NCBI GenBank assembly: GCA_902464035.1
Contig: CABQHT010000076.1
Span: forward strand, 1-7,590
Direction: 5' to 3'
DNA length: 7,590 bases
Source: an uncultured Collinsella sp.
GTDB taxonomy: Bacteria > Actinomycetota > Coriobacteriia > Coriobacteriales > Coriobacteriaceae
The position numbers and the translations under genes are program-made. Shown here in pieces: positions 5,567 through 7,590 of this stretch (the stretch's first letter is position 1; every line of letters begins with the position of its first letter). A model generated the notes under the pieces. It was not told where the DNA came from. It worked only from the letters and a program-made list of their open reading frames with translations, and did no database searches.

Positions 5567-7590
5567 ATGAACAGGATCACTGCTGCCCTCTATAGGTTTT
5601 TGGTTGTCTATCTTTCGGTTGCGATGGTCGTGACCTCGATACCCCTTGCGCCCCGCGCGGCCTATGCCGATGATGCCGGGGCGGTCGCCGTCGAGAGCGA
5701 GGCCCAAGAGACCGACTCGAGCTCTGACGCTGATGTCGATGCGGTCGATAACGCGTCGTCTTCGAGCGAGGGCAGCTCATCCACAACTTCCGACCAAACG
5801 AATAACGCTCAGGACGAATCGTCCAGCTCGGATACCAGCACTTCCACGTCGAGCTTGGCCCAAGACCTTTCGAGCTCCGCGACCAACTCCGATGCTGCAA
5901 AGAGCTTGGTTGCCACGGCGGAACCCTCGTCCGATGACAGCGAAGTCGATCCCCTCGTGTATGAGGACCCAACGGTCTGTGAGTATGCCAAGCTTATGCC
6001 GAACGGCTATGTGTATCCGTGTGATGCTGGCGGAAGCGTTACGGTGGAAATTGATGGAAACGACCCGTATGAGAACTCTGTCGATGGTAAATTGGTGACC
6101 AACCTGATCGTTGATTACGGAGTGGATGGGGTCCCCGGATATATTTGTGAGTACTCCTCCAATCTGCGCTCGGTACGTTTTGAGAACAGCTCTATTTCTT
6201 CAATTGGACTACACGCCTTTTCTGGTTGCTCGAATCTCGCCGATATCAGTTTTTCCGGTATGACCATTGGGGGCATCGGAACAGAGGCGTTTTCTGGGTG
6301 CGGATCGCTTACGAGCCTGAACATTAATGACGTTGCTACCATCGGCTCTATGGGCGATGCCGCGTTTGCCTGGAGCGGGCTGCGGTCTACGGGTCTCGAC
6401 AAGGTCGTTGGTCTCAGTTCGATTCCTGAGAACGCTTATAATGGCTGCAGCGCTCTGACCGATACCGGTCTGGGAGGGAACACATCTATCACATCAATCG
6501 GCGTTAATGCGTTCAAAAACTGCTCTCGCCTTGCGACGACGGGACTCGAGAACAATACGACGATCAAGACGCTCCGCGAAGGTTGTTTCTCCGGGACCAA
6601 TATGAGCGGCGGGCTGACGCTGCCCCTTTATTCCAAGATCGAGGAACTGCCGGGTCGTGCGTTCTATGGCTCTAAGCTTGAAACTGTGTACTTTGGATGC
6701 GACCATGTGGTGCTCATTAATTCCACCACGTTCCCCAAGCAAAACATGACTGTCATGGTCCCTGTCAAGATGGTTTCGCAATACGCAAGCGGTCGCCCCA
6801 AAGAGGTTTGGGAGAGTTGCAATGGTAGCCTGCCCGTCCCCGTAGGCAAGATGCTCCAAAAGATTGAGATCTCGCGTGATCCCGACAAAATGGCCTATCA
6901 GCCGGGGGAAAAGATCTCGCTCGAGGGCATGAGTGTCACATTTCAATATCCTCATTCGACGATGGATAGCGACTACGAAGCGCTCATAAAGGAAGAACTC
7001 GGCGAATACCTTACGGCGACCCCCTGCGATGGTGATGTCTTCGACGAGTCGATGGACGGAGAACCTATACAGCTCGTGTACGACGATGGCTACACGCGCC
7101 TTGTCGCGTACAGCAAGGGCAACCTGCAGCAGGCGGCCTACGAGTATGCCAAGCTCATGCCCAACTACTATCTGTATCCGTGCGACGCAAACGGAAATCT
7201 TACAGTAGAAATCGATGAGAACAGCCCGCGCGAGAACTCCGTCGACGGTCGAATGGTAACGAATTTGATTGTTGATTACGGGGTTGATGAAGTCGACGCA
7301 CAGCTCTGTGCCGACTCTACCAATCTGCGTTCAGTGCGCTTTGAGAATAGCTCCATTTCTAAAATTGGACTGCACGCCTTCTATAATTGTCCGAATCTCA
7401 CCGATATAAGCCTTTCCGGTATGACCATCGGCACCATCGGGAAAGAGGCATTCTATGGCTGCAAGTCGCTTGCGAGCCTGAACATCAGCGAGACTACTAC
7501 CATTGGCTCTATGGGTGACGCCGCGTTTGTCGACTGTGGGCTGGTGTCCACGGGGCTCGACAAGGTTGTCGGCCTCACATCGATTCCCGA
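5567..7590 (+). CDS. Secreted BspA-type leucine-rich-repeat surface protein (3' end outside window)
   Basis: The frame is open from ATG 5567 to the window end, at least 674 aa. Its RBS is GGGAAGG, 5 nt upstream. The signal peptide is residues 1-34 (basic start, hydrophobic FLVVYLSVAMVVTSIPLA, likely cleavage AYA/DD). Residues about 35-130 are a low-complexity Ser/Asp/Thr linker. Residues 138-198 form a conserved non-LRR head with two cysteines. Residues about 199-400 carry BspA-type repeats, recognised by IGxxAFxGCxxL units such as IGLHAFSGCSNL and IGVNAFKNCSRL. Residues about 428-520 look like an Ig-like Big_3-type domain (KIEISRDPDKMAYQPGEKIS). Residues 526-674 repeat the head and first LRRs. 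Such proteins bind host or bacterial ligands in other taxa; the target here is unknown. No anchor is visible because the C-terminus is missing. The gene is visibly AT-richer than the selenium genes. Confidence 0.88.
   Translation, partial: MNRITAALYRFLVVYLSVAMVVTSIPLAPRAAYADDAGAVAVESEAQETDSSSDADVDAVDNASSSSEGSSSTTSDQTNNAQDESSSSDTSTSTSSLAQDLSSSATNSDAAKSLVATAEPSSDDSEVDPLVYEDPTVCEYAKLMPNGYVYPCDAGGSVTVEIDGNDPYENSVDGKLVTNLIVDYGVDGVPGYICEYSSNLRSVRFENSSISSIGLHAFSGCSNLADISFSGMTIGGIGTEAFSGCGSLTSLNINDVATIGSMGDAAFAWSGLRSTGLDKVVGLSSIPENAYNGCSALTDTGLGGNTSITSIGVNAFKNCSRLATTGLENNTTIKTLREGCFSGTNMSGGLTLPLYSKIEELPGRAFYGSKLETVYFGCDHVVLINSTTFPKQNMTVMVPVKMVSQYASGRPKEVWESCNGSLPVPVGKMLQKIEISRDPDKMAYQPGEKISLEGMSVTFQYPHSTMDSDYEALIKEELGEYLTATPCDGDVFDESMDGEPIQLVYDDGYTRLVAYSKGNLQQAAYEYAKLMPNYYLYPCDANGNLTVEIDENSPRENSVDGRMVTNLIVDYGVDEVDAQLCADSTNLRSVRFENSSISKIGLHAFYNCPNLTDISLSGMTIGTIGKEAFYGCKSLASLNISETTTIGSMGDAAFVDCGLVSTGLDKVVGLTSIP
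5981..6429 (+). repeat. Copy 1 of a long internal repeat in the LRR protein
   Basis: Encodes EYAKLMPNGY (from residue 139) through VVGLSSIP. It aligns without gaps to 7142-7590 at an exact offset of 1161 bp (387 codons), with roughly three quarters of residues identical by hand count. It includes the Cys-containing head and the first LRR units. Confidence 0.9.
7142..7590 (+). repeat. Copy 2 of the long internal repeat, cut by the window end
   Basis: Starts at EYAKLMPNYY (residue 526) and continues to VVGLTSIP at the window edge, still matching copy 1 there. The true repeat is therefore longer than 449 bp and may span the full 1161-bp period, including the Ig-like segment. Confidence 0.9.

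Noticed and set aside
5577..6402. Minus-strand and alternative-frame open frames across the LRR gene
   Set aside because: The + frame from 5567 has a signal peptide, repeats and an RBS and stays open for more than 2 kb; the others are shadows.

Overview
The window reads like a GC-rich, strictly anaerobic gut bacterium, most likely a Coriobacteriia member such as Collinsella. That assignment is an inference from three things: G/C-ending codons through the first 5.4 kb, low-potential iron-sulfur enzymology together with a selenium locus, and a secreted BspA-type leucine-rich-repeat protein. No rRNA, tRNA, insertion sequence or CRISPR array is visible. All real genes lie on the + strand.

Positions 1-2228 hold a 2-hydroxyacyl-CoA dehydratase/benzoyl-CoA reductase-like module. 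It starts with the last 30 codons of a dehydratase-like subunit, followed by a 154-bp gap containing a large imperfect palindrome. A complete 387-aa YjiM-like double-cubane-type protein comes next, then an 11-bp perfect hairpin, then a 254-aa YjiL-like ASKHA ATPase activator with both cluster-binding cysteines.

Positions 2298-5440 hold a selenium module. selD (selenophosphate synthetase) appears to use an in-frame UGA as selenocysteine at the catalytic position 17, with a plausible bacterial SECIS hairpin just downstream. It is followed by yedF (SirA/TusA-like plus DsrE-like domains), a small DUF3343 Se/S-carrier-like protein, and a class V cysteine desulfurase whose start overlaps the DUF3343 stop (ATGA). 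Together these could mobilise sulfur or selenium from (seleno)cysteine (desulfurase), pass it along cysteine carriers (YedF, DUF3343) and activate it as selenophosphate (SelD). All six complete genes from yjiM to the desulfurase are co-oriented with gaps of at most about 70 bp, so they may form one operon. A functional tie between the reductase pair and the selenium genes is not shown by the sequence.

Positions 5441-7590 are a separate, visibly AT-richer region. A 126-bp leader folds as nested inverted repeats whose 3' arm covers the ribosome binding site of the next gene. That gene starts at 5567 and runs off the window end without a stop. It encodes a secreted protein with a signal peptide, a Ser/Asp-rich linker, BspA-type leucine-rich repeats, an Ig-like (Big_3-type) segment, and then a second copy of its own N-terminal repeat block, 1161 bp later and in register.

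The best leads are the selenocysteine-containing SelD (easily mis-annotated as a truncated TTG-start gene), the palindrome at 112-211, the RBS-covering inverted repeats upstream of the surface protein, and the linkage of the YjiM/YjiL pair to selenium genes.
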